A model generated the notes under the pieces. The model saw only the letters and a list, made by a program, of their open reading frames with translations, was not told the origin of the DNA and searched no databases. Below are positions 1 to 14,502 of a stretch of 64,000 nt of DNA, one piece after another. Position 1 is the first letter of the stretch; every line of letters starts with the position of its first letter. A program made the translations under genes and the position numbers. Source of the DNA: Rhabditophanes sp. KR3021 (Eukaryota > Nematoda > Chromadorea > Rhabditida > Alloionematidae); assembly GCA_963281155.1 (NCBI GenBank), contig CAUJLY010000006.1, positions 1,798,001-1,862,000 on the forward strand, read 5' to 3'.

Positions 1-3000
1 AAACTGGCTTTTTTGCGATTAATGCAATTGAATGGCCTGAAGATGGTATTTGAATGGGCTACTCAAATTTAATGGATATCCTTAACCTGTAAACAAATCT
101 CAAGCAACATAAATTGTTGAGGTCACATATTGGCAATAAAAAGTGTACAAGTATTTAGTAAAGTACTTGTGGGATATAAGATTACTGGCGAAGTTGGCTC
201 AAAACATTAGATAATCTACTCAAAGCCATCTGAATTGTCAGTGAAGCAGAACTTAATAAGTGGCCACCATATTGACCAGTGTAATTTATAATTTCTTCTT
301 ATTGTTTATTGTTTTGGATTCAAAGTCATTTTGCATGAGTAAGTACATAAAGGTAAGGCGATCAAATGATTATACTTTGTGCATGAGTTAGCATAGTTCT
401 CTTTTACATTATGATAAGTACTGTATTAAAGGCAAAGATTTAATCAAACTTTACAAAATTCCATGTAAATGATCACAATAATTGAGTGTTGCGTACATCA
501 AAATGTAGTGGTATAAGAAAGTGCAATAACAGTTAGCGGATCAACGATACTAAAAACAATTTAACGGAGATCTATTAGATGTTGTTTTGGTTTGTTAGTA
601 TGGGAATGTAAAGGATAAATATAGGAGAAAAATTTATAATTAAGTATCAGAATATGTAGTATCACGATTAGTGACTTTTTTCCTCGAATAAGATGAGAAT
701 TTTTTGATAGATATGGTGTTAGGTGAAAGTCAACCTTAGTTAGTTGGATTGCTCACGTTGATGCCTTCTTGGCGTCATTAAAATTGCCAAATTGTAGAGG
801 TATTTATTATGAAATGGAAAGGATACACATTTATGGACATTTTTACGCATTTCTCATTAATATTCTTTCTTTACCTATAACAAAACCTCTATCCCTATGC
901 CTTAGCAGATGGTTTTGCTTCATAAAAAAATACTTTCTTCCGTAATGTAGATCGTTAAATTTAACGATTATCAAGAATTATTGCTACAAATTTTTACGAC
1001 TTACTGAGTCCAAAAAAGGTTGATCATCATATGGAATATATGTAGATGAGTGTTACATTTTCTTATAACAAAAAGACAAAAAACATTAGGAATTAGTTTA
1101 AGGGCGATTAATTTTAAATTTACGCATAATGATCTCTTTGCTCAATAAGGAATGAATGGATGGAAGAAGATGTTTTTTAAAGGATTAAAAAAATTAGTGG
1201 GGTAAGTTTTGCCTCCCCTGGTCAATTAATATTTTTGAATGAGTAAATGTGAGTGGATGTAAGATGATTAGAGGAAATTAGGTTGAAGATAATGTATTGC
1301 AATAAATGACTTAGTCAACATTTTTATTTAAATTAATAAAAAGATCAAAAAATGCATTTTTTAGAGAAAAGAGAGGATGTAAAGTTCTAAATGGTTAAAT
1401 TAACCTTACTTAGAAAGATTCTTTTTATATATATGTCAAACTTAAGGTCTAGTGTGCTATCATGAACGATAAAGTGGCATGTGTTTGAAAGATTTACCTT
1501 TTAAAGTGACAGCATAGTGACATTTCTGTATATAAGAGTCCTGATTTTATCAGCTAAGTTTATTTAAACTTAGTATTAGTTGTCTGATTTAATTATTTGT
1601 AGACGGTCTCTCTCTCCAATATCCAAAACAATAATCAGACAATGTTAAATGATTAACACTTGTCAATTTGAATGTTTATGTGCTGAATTGTGTCTAAGTC
1701 AAAGATAACTAGTTAAGTTTTTGAATAAACAGTTTATGCAAATGTCATAATTAATTAATTTACATGATAATAAAGGTTCATATTAGTTGTTTGCCTCAAG
1801 TATGGTCATTGCTTTAATTAACAAGTCCTTGCATTTTTAAAAAGTATTCTGAAAGTTGGGATCGGCAAGTAGAAAGAAAAGAGTAGTTGAGCTTAGAAAG
1901 ATTAGCGGAAATGTTTGAACCAACAGTTTAAGTTGGCACCCGTTTAATCATATGGTAATTTTCACACCTCTGCCACAAAGCTAATTATTAAAAGGTTGTG
2001 TTGTTAATTGTTAAGCAAATAAACTTCCGTTTGATGCCGCTAATTGAAGATACTGAATTTTACACATCAACGGGGGTTAAAACAAACTTCTAACGCTTTC
2101 CCCAAAATGGGCTGAGAATTTTTTATATAATATTAGCAAACAATTAAAGATTATCATTTAATTAGGTGGTGAGGATGAAGTAAAAAGAACGTAAACTTTT
2201 TTCCATGTTTTATAATTTTCATTCCGATCGCATCATACTTTCAAACTTTGATTGGCTTATCGTCAAAAAACAGCGGCGATATAGCAGCATAATGATGATT
2301 TCCTAATTGCTGTTTCTTTGATCAAGACTCCTAAACGCATATTTTCTTTGATACGCTAACTGGTTATAACTTTTTATATCTGATAATTGTTTCCTTTTTC
2401 GCAACTAAAGACCTAAACACTCTAAATACAAATTGTTGCTTTGATTTGAAGATTTTATCTACTCTTTTTGGTAGATGCCGTTAATCATGTCAGAATAAAT
2501 TGTTTTGTATAAAAATCTTTTAAATTCCTTTGAATTTATATAAATCATTCGACTGTAATAAAATAATTTAAAATTTAAGCAACAAATTGCTCACGAACTT
2601 CAATGGTACCTTAATGAGGAGATCGTCTTTTGCTCCTTTAACTTTTGCGCTATATCCAAATATCAAATCACAAAGATGATATACTCCTTACTAAACAGAG
2701 CATACACATATTAATGTACTTATATTCAAAAGTTTTTTGTCTCTTCTACTAATGATTCGGTATATGATTAGGTATTTGTATGATGCAGGCAAACACGACA
2801 ATATCAAGTATTGTTCTTATCCATTGTTCTAACACAAATTTATAATCTACCACTACACTTCATTAAATTCAAATTACAAATTGGGTATTAGATAGTTTTC
2901 CAAAGTGTGTTAAATGAAACTCGATCCCAATACCCACTTGATATTGTTTAGTGGCGCCGCCAATTTAAGCTAACAAGTGTGATATAGGGTATTGTATGAA

Positions 3001-5700
3001 TTGGAAGTGATAGACCACTTGACCAGGCCAATATGGACTAGATTAAGAGATATGACCTATTGCAAATTAATTTAGTATATACAAATTATTCAGTGAATTT
3101 AAATGGAGTTTAAGTGTGTATCAGGTACAAACTTACTGCCGTCGAATAATTTTAAAGAATTTGAAGGAATCTTTTCGTAACTAGATGATTTTACGGGTAC
3201 TAGGTGCTTTATTGAATTAATTTGCATAAATTCAAATATCAATGGCTAATTGAATTTGTTGTCAAAAATACAAACATCACAAAGGAATTGAATAAATTGC
3301 TTACTTAAAAATCAAATATTTTCTTTGTTCAGCTTTTAGACTTCTAAAGCAAGCCAAAAATAATGGTAAATTTGTCTTTTGTCATTCAAATACAACATCA
3401 AAATAATTGCCTTTGAATTATTTGTTAGGCAACACAAAAAACGAGTCTAAAGTTTTGTTTTCTTTAAACCACATAATCAAAATGCAACGCATTAATTAAA
3501 AAAATGAACGAGAATTAATTTAAGCCACTAATCTAAATTAGATTTTCAAACTTAATTATATGCCATTGTTAACAACTTATTACACAACTTTTGATGTTAG
3601 CAATTTAGCAAAAGTCAAGGTAAAATTTGATGAACTTATTTTGGTGTTTTGATATCATAATTGTTGGTTGAACTTTTTTCAATTTAAATGCAGATGATGG
3701 ATGTGATTTAATATGCAAAATGACTTGTTGCATCATTAGGAATTAACCTAACAACTTGATGTTAAGAGTTAGGTTTACCTTTTTAAATGAGTTAATGATA
3801 GAGACTGATGGTTGCGATCATTGTTCAAATATATGAAGTTTATTTGGCAAAGTTAAATATAGATGATGAATTGATACATCACATATAAGTATGCTTTTTG
3901 ACGTTGGAGTTAACTAATTTCTGTATGTACAACGTAATAGAGATGCCAATCTCCCAACTGATCACTCATTAGGAAGTGATTCGTTATGTAAGGAATGAAA
4001 AGCCTTGTACTTGTTGGTGGTAATGTTATCTAATTAAGCCCCCCGAACAATAGGACTCAGAAGTTGGATGTTTAGGCTTTAATTTACAGTTTTGAGCAAA
4101 TAAATATTCAAAAAGAAGAACAATTGGACTGCAATATATCCATAAAGACACGATACAAAGTAATGTATCTTTTAGAGATTGTTTTTTATTTGTCTTAGAC
4201 TACCATTAACACCTAAACTAACTAAAAAGCCAAGCAAATTGAGTCATTCGTGCTAAGCATTATACGTTAAACAAATTTCACACTTAGCTTCCGTATTTGC
4301 ATTGTCATTTTTCATTGACTGGCAAATCAACAAATGTGCTAATTTTGTCAATAGACAATGGATTCAAATTAATCTAATGATCGTTCTAAAAAATCGAAGT
4401 GAGACAATTATTAATAGAGTAAAAGAAAGAGAAATAATCAACTGCTTTTGCGTGGATTTCTATTAAGAACAAAATATTGATACAAAATATTAAAATAAAT
4501 TAATTCATACAAAATCGTATTGAAAAAGTTAAAAATTAACTATGACTGTCTTTACCGACCCTTTCTCTCTTTTTCTCGAACCAAATAATAATGCAATCAA
4601 GTAACTTTTGATGATAAGAAATAACAAAAAAGTACTCTTAATTAATAAATCAACTGTTACACTTTTTACTACTTTCCATCAATTATTCATTTGGTAAGAT
4701 AAAAGTAAATCTAAAAACAGTTTTTTTGTATTTATATAACTTAACAAAATAAATGAGCATGTAAGCTTCAAGGTTTTACCAAAATTTAAAATCACTCTCC
4801 ATTTGTTTGAATGAATGTCTATATTTCCAATATTGGCGATACTTAAATAAAGTGCTGTACATTATATCTCCTTTAGATGTGTATTATTCATGCTTTTATA
4901 ATGAACCAATTTAGAACAAGTTTTCACCTACCTTTTATATAAATGATTTTGTCTTGAACGTTATGCACATAAATTGTAATTTATGTTCAAAGATAAAATG
5001 ATTCACACTTCAATTCGCCATCTAACATTTACTATAAGAGTTTGATAAAGTCGAGTTGAAGGAATCGACCTGTGTTTAATGATATGATTGTCGTTATGTA
5101 TATAAAATAAAGTTAACACAAAACAGAGCCTAATTGGAAGTGTCTTGGTGGCGAAACCATTATATACCAGAAGAAGAACCTTTGACATCGTTTGATTTTG
5201 AATTATGATACAAGAGGCGCGCATTTACTCTTTCTAAAAATGTATATATTCATATATGTATAATCAAATTTACTATCAAGGAGAATTACCCTTGTAAGTT
5301 GTATTTGTAACTTTTATTTATAATGCAAACTACCACCAAGACACATATTAACAAAAGCCACCGGCTCATCACCAAGAAAAGTATAAGTTTTACAACTTGT
5401 GTGGGTAGGAGAATTCCTTTTGACAAAGTTTAGGTACCTATAAAGAATATACTTATTTAGATAATATTAAAAACTATTTCCTATTTTACAATTTCCATAA
5501 TCAGATCTCGAGGAATTGTGTTTTTTAGTTTACGTTCAAGAGATGTGTCAAGGAAAAATACTTTTTATACTAAACAATTAATGGTTCTACTTTTTGAATC
5601 AAAAGCATCTAAAACTTTTATTTATTTAATTCTAGACATTTTTTGATATTTTTTTCATTTAAATAGTTTTAAATCGTAAAGAAGAGTCTACGGCCACCAT
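1..5700. other. Gene-free stretch upstream of the bestrophin gene
   Basis: I see no supported gene here. The DNA is A+T-rich with many short T and A runs. The only open frame of note is a 73-codon one on the minus strand (5003-5224), which has no splice or homology support and is a length expected by chance at this base composition. The stretch may hold regulatory DNA for the bestrophin gene that starts at 5764, but I could not pick out a specific element. Confidence 0.6.
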
Positions 5701-5745
5701 CATTTGTTATTATATTTCCATTTAAAACATCCTCATCAATGTATA

Positions 5746-5751
5746 TTTCAG
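5746..5751 (+). promoter_or_regulatory. Probable trans-splice (SL) acceptor of bestrophin
   Basis: A TTTCAG hexamer preceded by a T-rich tract ends 12 nt before the ATG at 5764. No coding exon is apparent upstream, so this is best read as a spliced-leader acceptor. A cis-spliced 5'UTR intron is the alternative. Confidence 0.55.
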
Positions 5752-5763
5752 TTGTTCATCGAA

Positions 5764-7537
5764 ATGACTATAGCTTACAATCTCGATGTAAGCTCAACCA
5801 GTTTTCACGGTTTTGTTAAAATTATATTCCGATGGAAGGGAAGTATTTGGAAGTCAGTTTGGGCAGAGTTATTAGCCTGGTGTGTAGCTTATTACATCGT
5901 CATGGCAATATATCGTATTCTTTTGACACCAGATCAACGACATGTCTTTGAAGCATTGGCAGTACATTGCGATGAAAAATTAGACTATATTCCGTTGACG
6001 TTCATGCTCGGTTTTTTCGTAAGTATTGTTGTTGACAGGTGGAGATTAGTTTTTAATAACATCGGTTTTATTGACAAGTAAGTTCTTTTATTTTCCATTA
6101 AATTAATTTCAATTTTTTGTGTTATTTTTTTGTAGTGTTGGATTGTTAATTGCTCACTACGTAAGAGGCAACGATGACATGACGAGGTTGAAGAGAAGGA
6201 ACCTTGTAAGGTATTTGTTGTTAATTCAAGTGTTAGTGTATCGAGATATTAGTGTGAAAGTTAGAAAGCGTTTTCCTAACATTGACACCGTCGTTGAAGC
6301 AGGTAAGACTTATTTTATTTTCTATTTATTGGTACCTTTTTCATGACATCAAAACAAAAATAATATCCTTTTTTGTTGTTATTTAGGTTATTTTATGGAA
6401 CATGAAAGAGTAATGTGGGAAGCAACCAAGACCAAATATTCAAGATATTGGGTTCCTGCAAATTGGGCATTTAATCTAGTTTATCAATTGAGGAAAGAGG
6501 GAAAAATTGAGTCAGATGTTTATGTGACCCGTTTGGTAGAAGAAATTAAGGCATACCGGTCAGCGTTGGGTAGTTTATGTAATTTTGATTGGGTTCCGGT
6601 TCCATTAGCATACACTCAAGTTGTGTTCACAGCAGTTCGGGTGTACTTTATTATTTGCTTAGTTTCGAGGCAGTTTTTGATATCAGATGATTTCGCAAAG
6701 AAAAGTATAATTGATACGTATGTACCTTTCATGACAATTATAGGATTGACTTTTACGATGGGATGGCTAAAGGTAGCCGAGGCTTTGTTGAATCCACTAG
6801 GAAATGATGACGATGACTTCGAGGTAAATTTTATGATTGATAGAAATACCGCAACGGGATTTTGCATGGCGGATATGTCGCATAATGAACTTCCTCACCA
6901 ACATTTATTAGACAAATTCTTAACTAATATGGAACCCATGTACTCTGAAGATATGGCAAATACAACAATTAGACCTATGGTTGGTTCTGCTACCCTAGTT
7001 GATACGTCTGCAACTGATCACGAGGAAAAAGTTAAGATGGTTCCGCATAATGTTGAGTTAGAAATTCAACCTAATGGAAATTTCTCACGAACTATTAGCA
7101 AAAGAACAACTGATTTAAAGAAAAAAGAAAGAGCCACAACAAGCCGGCTTGCTTCTATTAAAGGGTTAAGAAATAAATTTTCATTAAATCGGTAAGTGTA
7201 TAAAAAATAGATTGTGACTTTTGAATAATGAAGAAAGCAACCAATCATGTATAAATTAGCTTTTTAAAAGTTGGTACCAATCTTTTAAATAGTGCTAATG
7301 TATTGTTTCAGTCCTCGTGCAAATTCGTATGAACCGGAAAAAACGAATCCCTTTGAAGCAAGTATGACAACAAGAAAGCAAATAAACAGACCTCCAATTA
7401 ACGAAGTTTTAAGTGAAGATGATGAAAGCGACATGGAAGGAATCGACGTTGTAATTAAATCAAACAGCACAGTCAGTACCAATTGCGACCCGTCCCCTTC
7501 AAATGAAGGCAAAATTAATCGAAATTTGACAAAATAA
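5764..7537 (+). CDS. Bestrophin family chloride channel
   Basis: Bestrophins are homopentameric Ca2+-gated anion channels of the plasma membrane. Four exons (5764-6077, 6136-6302, 6387-7191, 7312-7537) join in phase to 503 codons. The neck region IPLTFMLGFFV keeps the Ile/Phe/Phe positions of the pore constriction. The family signature PLGNDDDDFE, the acidic Ca2+ clasp, falls near residues 298-306, close to its position in human BEST1. WVPVPLAYTQVV matches the conserved TM3 region. The C-terminal 170 residues are polar, low in complexity and not conserved. An oddity is RWRLVFNNIGFID where most bestrophins have RWW followed by a PWPD-like segment. I chose the ATG at 5764 because it gives the usual N-terminus and follows an acceptor. 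Nematodes have many paralogues, so I give no symbol. An AATAAA lies at 7596. Confidence 0.95.
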
Positions 7538-7595
7538 CATTGAACTTGCTCCCTAATATGTTTTCAAATACTTGTATGTGTTGTAAATTAATCAA

Positions 7596-7601
7596 AATAA
7601 A
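7596..7601 (+). terminator. Poly(A) signal of bestrophin
   Basis: The AATAAA hexamer lies 59 nt after the bestrophin stop codon. Confidence 0.6.
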
Positions 7602-10600
7602 ACGTTAAAAGTATATACTTAGAGTATATTTGATAGAATGTGTTTTTTAGTGTTATAAAGTGTGTTACCCAATTAATATTTCAAAAAGTCCAATTACCAT
7701 AACTCTCCTAATTTACTTCATTTGCAAAGGTCATAAAATTTAAAGAAATTTAATAAGTCAAAAGTACATAGGAGTGAGAATTTTAATTTGTAAACTGATA
7801 CTTACAAGTGTCTCTAATCGGTTAAGTTACTGTTGGTCCAGGAATCCTTAATTTGTGGTGAGAAAGGATTTGTCAAATGTTCCTAGCTAACTTATTAAGC
7901 TCTCGTCGCATTAGTTCAAAATTGAATACATCTTGTCATGATGTATGTTTGTGTGTATATTCAAATATGGAAGCACTTCCCATTTACTTGAAGCACTCAA
8001 CATTACTCATTACCATTTTAAAGAATGGTAATCCATTTACTTTTTGTAAGGAGGCTCAATAAAATAATGGAGAAATAAATGAATGAGTACACCATACATA
8101 TATTTTTGTTACTGAAGCTTTTCAAAGTAAGAAAAGTCTTTGTCACGGAACAAAGTTTCAAGACAATTGAAAAGGCAACTATACATATACTTTTTTATAG
8201 ATGAAAATTAGTTGAGGAATTAGGAGAAACATATGACCGGAAAAGGAAATAAATTAATTTTTTTCCTTAAACTTCCTAAGAATGGTCTTTTCCCATTTGA
8301 TGTGTAACAAAAGATGCCATCAAATAGTCGTGGAATCTTAGCAAAGGGATTAAGCCGCTTTTCTTTGTTTGAACTCAAGGGCATGTTAACAAGGGATACT
8401 AATCAAATTGGTGTACCTAACGTTCTCCTTCCTAAAACGTTTCATCCACCAAATTAACTAACTCTAATCGCAGATGTTTTTGTAACATATCCATGTAAAT
8501 TGATATATTTTCAACAAACAGATTAACTTTATTAACACACCTTATTTTAAGCCTTATTTATAAAAAATATAAAATTGTTCTCCTCATCAACATTTCTCCT
8601 TCCCCCATTATAAATCCTTTTTTGGTATCGAAAAAGCTCGATTGACACAAAAATTGTATTACATAACTATAGTTAATATAAAGTACCACGCAAAATGGCT
8701 GAAATCTGAATTGCTTTGTCATAAATATACACCTGTTTGCATATTCTGCTTCTAAAACTTGTTCTAGTGCATAGTTTGATTGTAGAATATAAGGATACCT
8801 TTGCGACAAAAATGTACCCATTCAATTTTGTGCTTTTAACTCTTTTTTCTGTTAAATGAATATTCATGTATTAGTTTTACCTCTACTACGTAAATGAAGT
8901 GCTATTTATATAGGCCAGATTATTTTGATACCAGAATCTGTTTAATGAAGCCATTTTCAAGATATAATATTTTCTTTTTATTTGCTTCTATTTTTGGTAG
9001 TAGAGTGTGTGTGTCATTTTTTGTTATTACAATAAAGTTAGAGGCTTAAGTGTTAATTGTTTAAATATTCCGTAATAGCAACACTTTTTTATAAACAACA
9101 ACCCGTATTTGAATAATAATAAATAAATACTTTGAAGGAAATTGAAGTTTTTGTGTGGTCTTACTTTTATTTTTTAAACCCATCATTATGTTTGTTTTTG
9201 CTCCTATTTATTATGATTTATACATTATTTTTGAAGGATTAAATAATATATTTCATTCAACACAATAAAAGTTATAAATTGTTTTTAGTAAGTATTTGGA
9301 GATATTAAAATATATTAAGTATGTTCTAAATTTTCAACATCATAAATACCAGCCTAAAAATAATATCTTTGAAGAGGTTTGTATTTTTGTATATTTTAAG
9401 TCTTGGATTAACTATATAAATCTTCTTAAAATGTTTGTTAGGCACAAATCTCCTGTAATTGCACGTCAAAATCATCTAAAATTATATATCCTCTAAATAT
9501 TTTTAGTTCTTGAATTAGTCGTACTTTAATATTGACAATGTTTAAGCGATGTTTTCGGGCAATATTTCTGACGTATTTAGTTAATGCGAAAAGTTTAAAA
9601 TATTAATAAAAGTATTTAGTGTATATTGAAATGTTAAGAAATTTATGTTCAACTTGTTGCCACTTAATGGCAATAACGTTTCGGGATTTTTTGTTAGCTA
9701 GCTGGGCAGATAAAAAGTTGTGTATGTGGCGCTAATTTAACAACTGCCAATTTATTCACTTAAACAATATAAATGTATGTGTATCAGGGTTAAAGTTTTT
9801 GTTGAATGTCAAACTATTTTATCATAATACATAAATGATGTAGGAGACCATCGTCCAGTCAGATAACAAAACTTTATCTGCTCAGTTTAAGAGATGAGAA
9901 TGTGAGTTTGATAACATTTAAATTTTAATAGCTAAATATTGCTTGACGACTCGACTTTTGCAATGTTAAATAGTATATCAATGAAACTAACTTTTGGACA
10001 CACATTTAGATAGAGCGATTGACAATTTTTAAGTTTTGCCTAGTTCAATAAATATTTCTCAATATTTCTACTACATCATATTGCAATTAATTTGTTTTGT
10101 AAAGAAAAACCAAATGAACAAGATTAAACCTTTATACTCTTTATGGTTGCATATAAAGACACAAAAGACAATAAAAGATGTAATAAGAAAATTGACTTCA
10201 CAAGAGAAGGCGCATTATTTTTCTTTGCTAACTTTTTGCATAAACACTCTTTCCTTTATTTTAAGCCTTTTTTGTTTAAAAAAGTGTCTTTATCACAGTG
10301 TTGATAATGATACTGCCTAAGAATTGCAATTATTTTGATAATTATCTACTCCACAAAAGATTCTTTTTAAAAACATTCCATAAATATATCAAAATACGTC
10401 CAAAGAAATTTGAACACATATAGAAAGGTTAAAAGATCCATTCCAAACATCCTTTTCTAAAATCCAGAAAAAGTCGCACGCTATTCTGATAATATCATTT
10501 TTTTGATACAATTTAATAATGGATATTAGAATAATAAATAAAAAATATTGGTTCGTTTATAGAATTTGTAAATACTATTTTTCATTAATTTTTTAGTTTA

Positions 10601-13600
10601 AGTATCAGCAGATGGGAATTTACAGAGAGTACCTTTGATTAATAAATAATACTGTTTTGGTAGATAAGGATAGTGCTTTAATATTACGAGATTGAGGACT
10701 GAATTAATTACTATCAATTTTGTAGGTTCTTTTATTGTCAGTTTATGGCACCACAAATGGATGGATTTTATATTTATGGTTGGGGAAATTTGGATGTGAG
10801 CCTTTTCATATATGGGTTTACTTTTGTTCATTAAATTTTCAGAGCCTATAACTGTCCTTTACTTGTTACTCGTAATCTACCACAACTCCATTCTTGCCCA
10901 AATTACATTCTATTGTCTTAGGTCTAATTTTTAAAGGAATAAAAAAATAACTTCTAGGCTGTAAAGGCACAATAAGAAGCTGCTGTCTAATTTCTTCATT
11001 ACAAAGTTATTAGCTTACATAATCAACTGACATTCTAAAATATAATAATAGTATTTTTTAAAAGAAACAAAATACTATTATTTGTAACTAATTTGATAGG
11101 CCTAAAAAATCTAGGCATTTTAATGTTTTTGTTTAGACAAAATATCTAATGATATCAGATTATATGTTATATGTGTATTATTTCCAATGATTTCATCAAA
11201 AAGTAAACTTATCCACATTACTTTTTAATATCATCATTATCATATCACAATTGACATCACAGTATTTGTTGATGGACTCCGATCGGATAAAGTATCTGAA
11301 AACACGAAAACCTCCTCCAGATCAACTAGCAACTAGCCTAATTGTGACAAATTTCATAGAACCTTGTTAATTTGAGGTTGAAATTAAAGATTAACCTAAA
11401 GCAATTACTCATTTTACAAGTTTACATCATAAAATATTTATATCTTTCCTTATACTTTAATGTATTTATATGCTTTTAATTTGTATGAATATATAAATAA
11501 TATCAAGCCTTCCATTTAACTCGCCCATTTTTTGATATCAAATTTTTAGCAATAATATTTTGTTCGATTTCTTTTGTTGTTTTCTAATAAATAGATCCAT
11601 ATAATTAATTATTACGGTATTTTATTTTCCATAAATATTCACAAACCTTCATCAAAATAATTAACTAGACATATATTTTTTCCTCGATTCTAATTATCTC
11701 CCCCTAATTTCCGCCATTTTTTAATACCTTGCTGTCCTTTAACTTGTAATCATCCGGTAGACATTTATACTCCTTTACTTTTTTGGTATGCTTCTAAAAT
11801 AATAATGATCGTCATCAAATAAATAGAATATTAACTAGGAAACAGTATCATTACGCAGGTATTTATTTATATAAAGCTCGTTTTTGTTTTGTTTTCCTGC
11901 AATTTATTAGCTATTTTAAAATAATATATACATAAAGCTTAATATGTTTTAGTCTATAACATTCATATCCTTTTTATTAGTTATTTGTCTCAAATTGTTT
12001 AGAAGTATCATTTTTAATGTGGTGACATTTGGATAATTGAGTATTTGTGCACAAAGATTAGATTAATGAAGTGATTTTCTGATGTTGCTCTCGTTTTTGT
12101 ATTATTTAATTTGTTAAGATGTTTTTTGGTCTCAAAGAGGGCTAAATTATTATTTTTGAATAGATTCATCTTGTACAGTCAAATAAATTCTACATCAGCG
12201 TACAATTGTTTTTACTTAAAGTACAATTCTTAGATCTTTTCAGCCAAAACATACTAGGCATATTTTTTTCTATTGTTTCATAAAATTACACAAAATGGAC
12301 TCTAAATCATGAAGGATAAATATATCAATGTGTTTCAAAAAGTCCTACTTTGCTCTAGCGAATAAATGTTCGACAGGTTATATTCAAGGAATAATAGCGT
12401 CATTGAATATCTGTTTTATGGATCTACAGATAACAACTTGGACTCTTAAAAGTCTTCATGTTAGACCGATTTACAGGCGGTTTTAAAAGAATGTATAACA
12501 ATTTATTTGTAAAAGACTACATCGTTTAAACTTTTAGCCGAAAGGATCTAAATGATTATTTCAGGCATTTTCCAGAGCGCAATTTGACATGATTTTGAAT
12601 ATTTACCTTCTATTATCATAAAAGAGTTCGAAAATATATAAAAATCACCATTGATCATTTTTTAACTAAAAAGCCTTCAAACAATACCCTTTAGTATCTC
12701 CCAAAAAATCTAATTAAAAGAGTCTAAATATTTATAGCATTACTCTTTTCATTAAACACACCATTCAATTACTCCACAATCATAAGACATCATCTCTATT
12801 CATTTCAGCTAAATTCATAAACATTTAATAGCATTGTCCTTAAATTGGATAGTGCTTATCTTCAGACAAAACTCCTACAAAATGACTTTTCGAAAGAGTG
12901 TCACACTTAACCGGAAACAATTTCTTATCATTGAAATACAACACTTTAATGAGTAAAAAAGAAGATTGCCCAACTAAGAACATACTTGTGTCCTTCCTTA
13001 AGTCACCCCAACGACTTTTCCACCCTTATCAAGGACGAGGAAAGAACCAACTAAATCAGATGCAAACAACCATACTAATAAGAAGTACTTTTTTCTCGAA
13101 TACTTCTACTTTTTTATCTTGATGGTAATTTATATAAAATTGTATATTCAATATAAAAAAGAGTGTTGCGCAAATTTAAAGTCCTTTTTATATCATTAAC
13201 TTATAGCTTCATAAATTCCTTTAAATATATATTAAGAGGACAAAACGTTATAACTTAAAGCAGTTAGCATGTTTATTTTGGTCTCATTTATGTTAAAATC
13301 TTTATATTCACAAAGTAAAGACTTTTTGAAGCAATCGGACATACACGACAAACATTCCTTTTGATATATACAGGAGCGTCAAAAGATGAGTATAACCCTT
13401 TTTTATTACTATCAATATACGTATTATCAAAGATATAATTTATTTCTGAAGTTTACCATTTTTTATTGTCAAATATTTGCTTCTCACCCAATCTTTCCCA
13501 TATTATGAGGCAATAAGTACAAAAAAATTGAATTATAGTTAACCTTCCATTCACATCGCTTTGTGACTAAGGTAATATTAGATCTAAGGTTATTGAAATG

Positions 13601-14440
13601 AATTTCCACTGTGTATCTTCTGATACTATAAATTATACAAGAAAAGTATAACGAGTGAAGGATATTTGGTGTGGTAGGTTCTTGAAATGAACCGACACAA
13701 ATATCTTCATACTTTTGGGTGCAATTTTGAAGAGTGTTTTTGATGTATAATTGAATAAATTAATTACTTAGGCCGTAAAACAATATCAACAACACAAATA
13801 CACTATTAAGATACTTTTTTGTGGTTGCATGATACTTATACATTAAGGGCAATGTCTTTTGTTTCAGATAAATAAAACAATTGGTAGGTTTTACTTTAAA
13901 GTATAAGCTGAAAAAAGGATGAAAATAAGTTTCTACTTTTGCCACCAACTAATAAGATCCTCCTATCTTTATGTGTTCCGTTCAAAAAAATATATTCTTC
14001 TTATTGTGCCACCATATGTATTTATTTTGGCAGAATAAAGCGATGGTGGGCAAACGCATTTTTTATAGATGGCATGACATGACTGTTAAACTAAAGTCAT
14101 AAACTTTGTATCGTTATTTTTTATCATTTTCAATATATTTATTTAATATATAATAGACATATGTTTGTTTGTATTTGTTTATTGTTTAATTTTCAACATA
14201 TATCTTTATTATTACGAGAACCATCAAATCAACTACATTTGATCAGCCTTTATATACATCAAAAATAGTTTAATCACCGGAGTTTTCTAATATTACGTTT
14301 TAACTTTGACATAAGCTTTAAATAATATGTATTTATTAATTTAGATGCCCTAAGTGCTGATTGGTAATATTACACTATACTCATCTCAAATATATTGTTC
14401 AATTATTTGATAAACTTATATACACGTATTTCATATATTA
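7602..14440. other. Long stretch with no convincing gene
   Basis: About 6.8 kb without a gene I can defend. Open frames of 60-95 codons occur at 7877-8062 (+), 8558-8867 (-, two overlapping), 9296-9496 (+), 10036-10320 (+), 10598-10831 (-), 12898-13122 (+) and 13760-13948 (-). Several lack an ATG start, none shows a recognisable domain, and this length is expected by chance in such A+T-rich DNA. The 8558-8821 frame has a start and slightly more coding-like codon use than the rest. No tRNA or rRNA was seen. Confidence 0.5.
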
Positions 14441-14502
14441 TTTATACATATTCAAAAGTCTAAAGAACACTACACGTTTTATATATCCGGGTTTCATCCA
14501 AA

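Noticed and set aside
10036..10320. 94-codon plus-strand frame, hydrophobic
   Set aside because: Non-ATG start, composition like the flanks, no domain. Kept only as a note.
12898..13122. 74-codon plus-strand frame
   Set aside because: Starts with GTG, no splice sites or family match; chance length for about 70% A+T.
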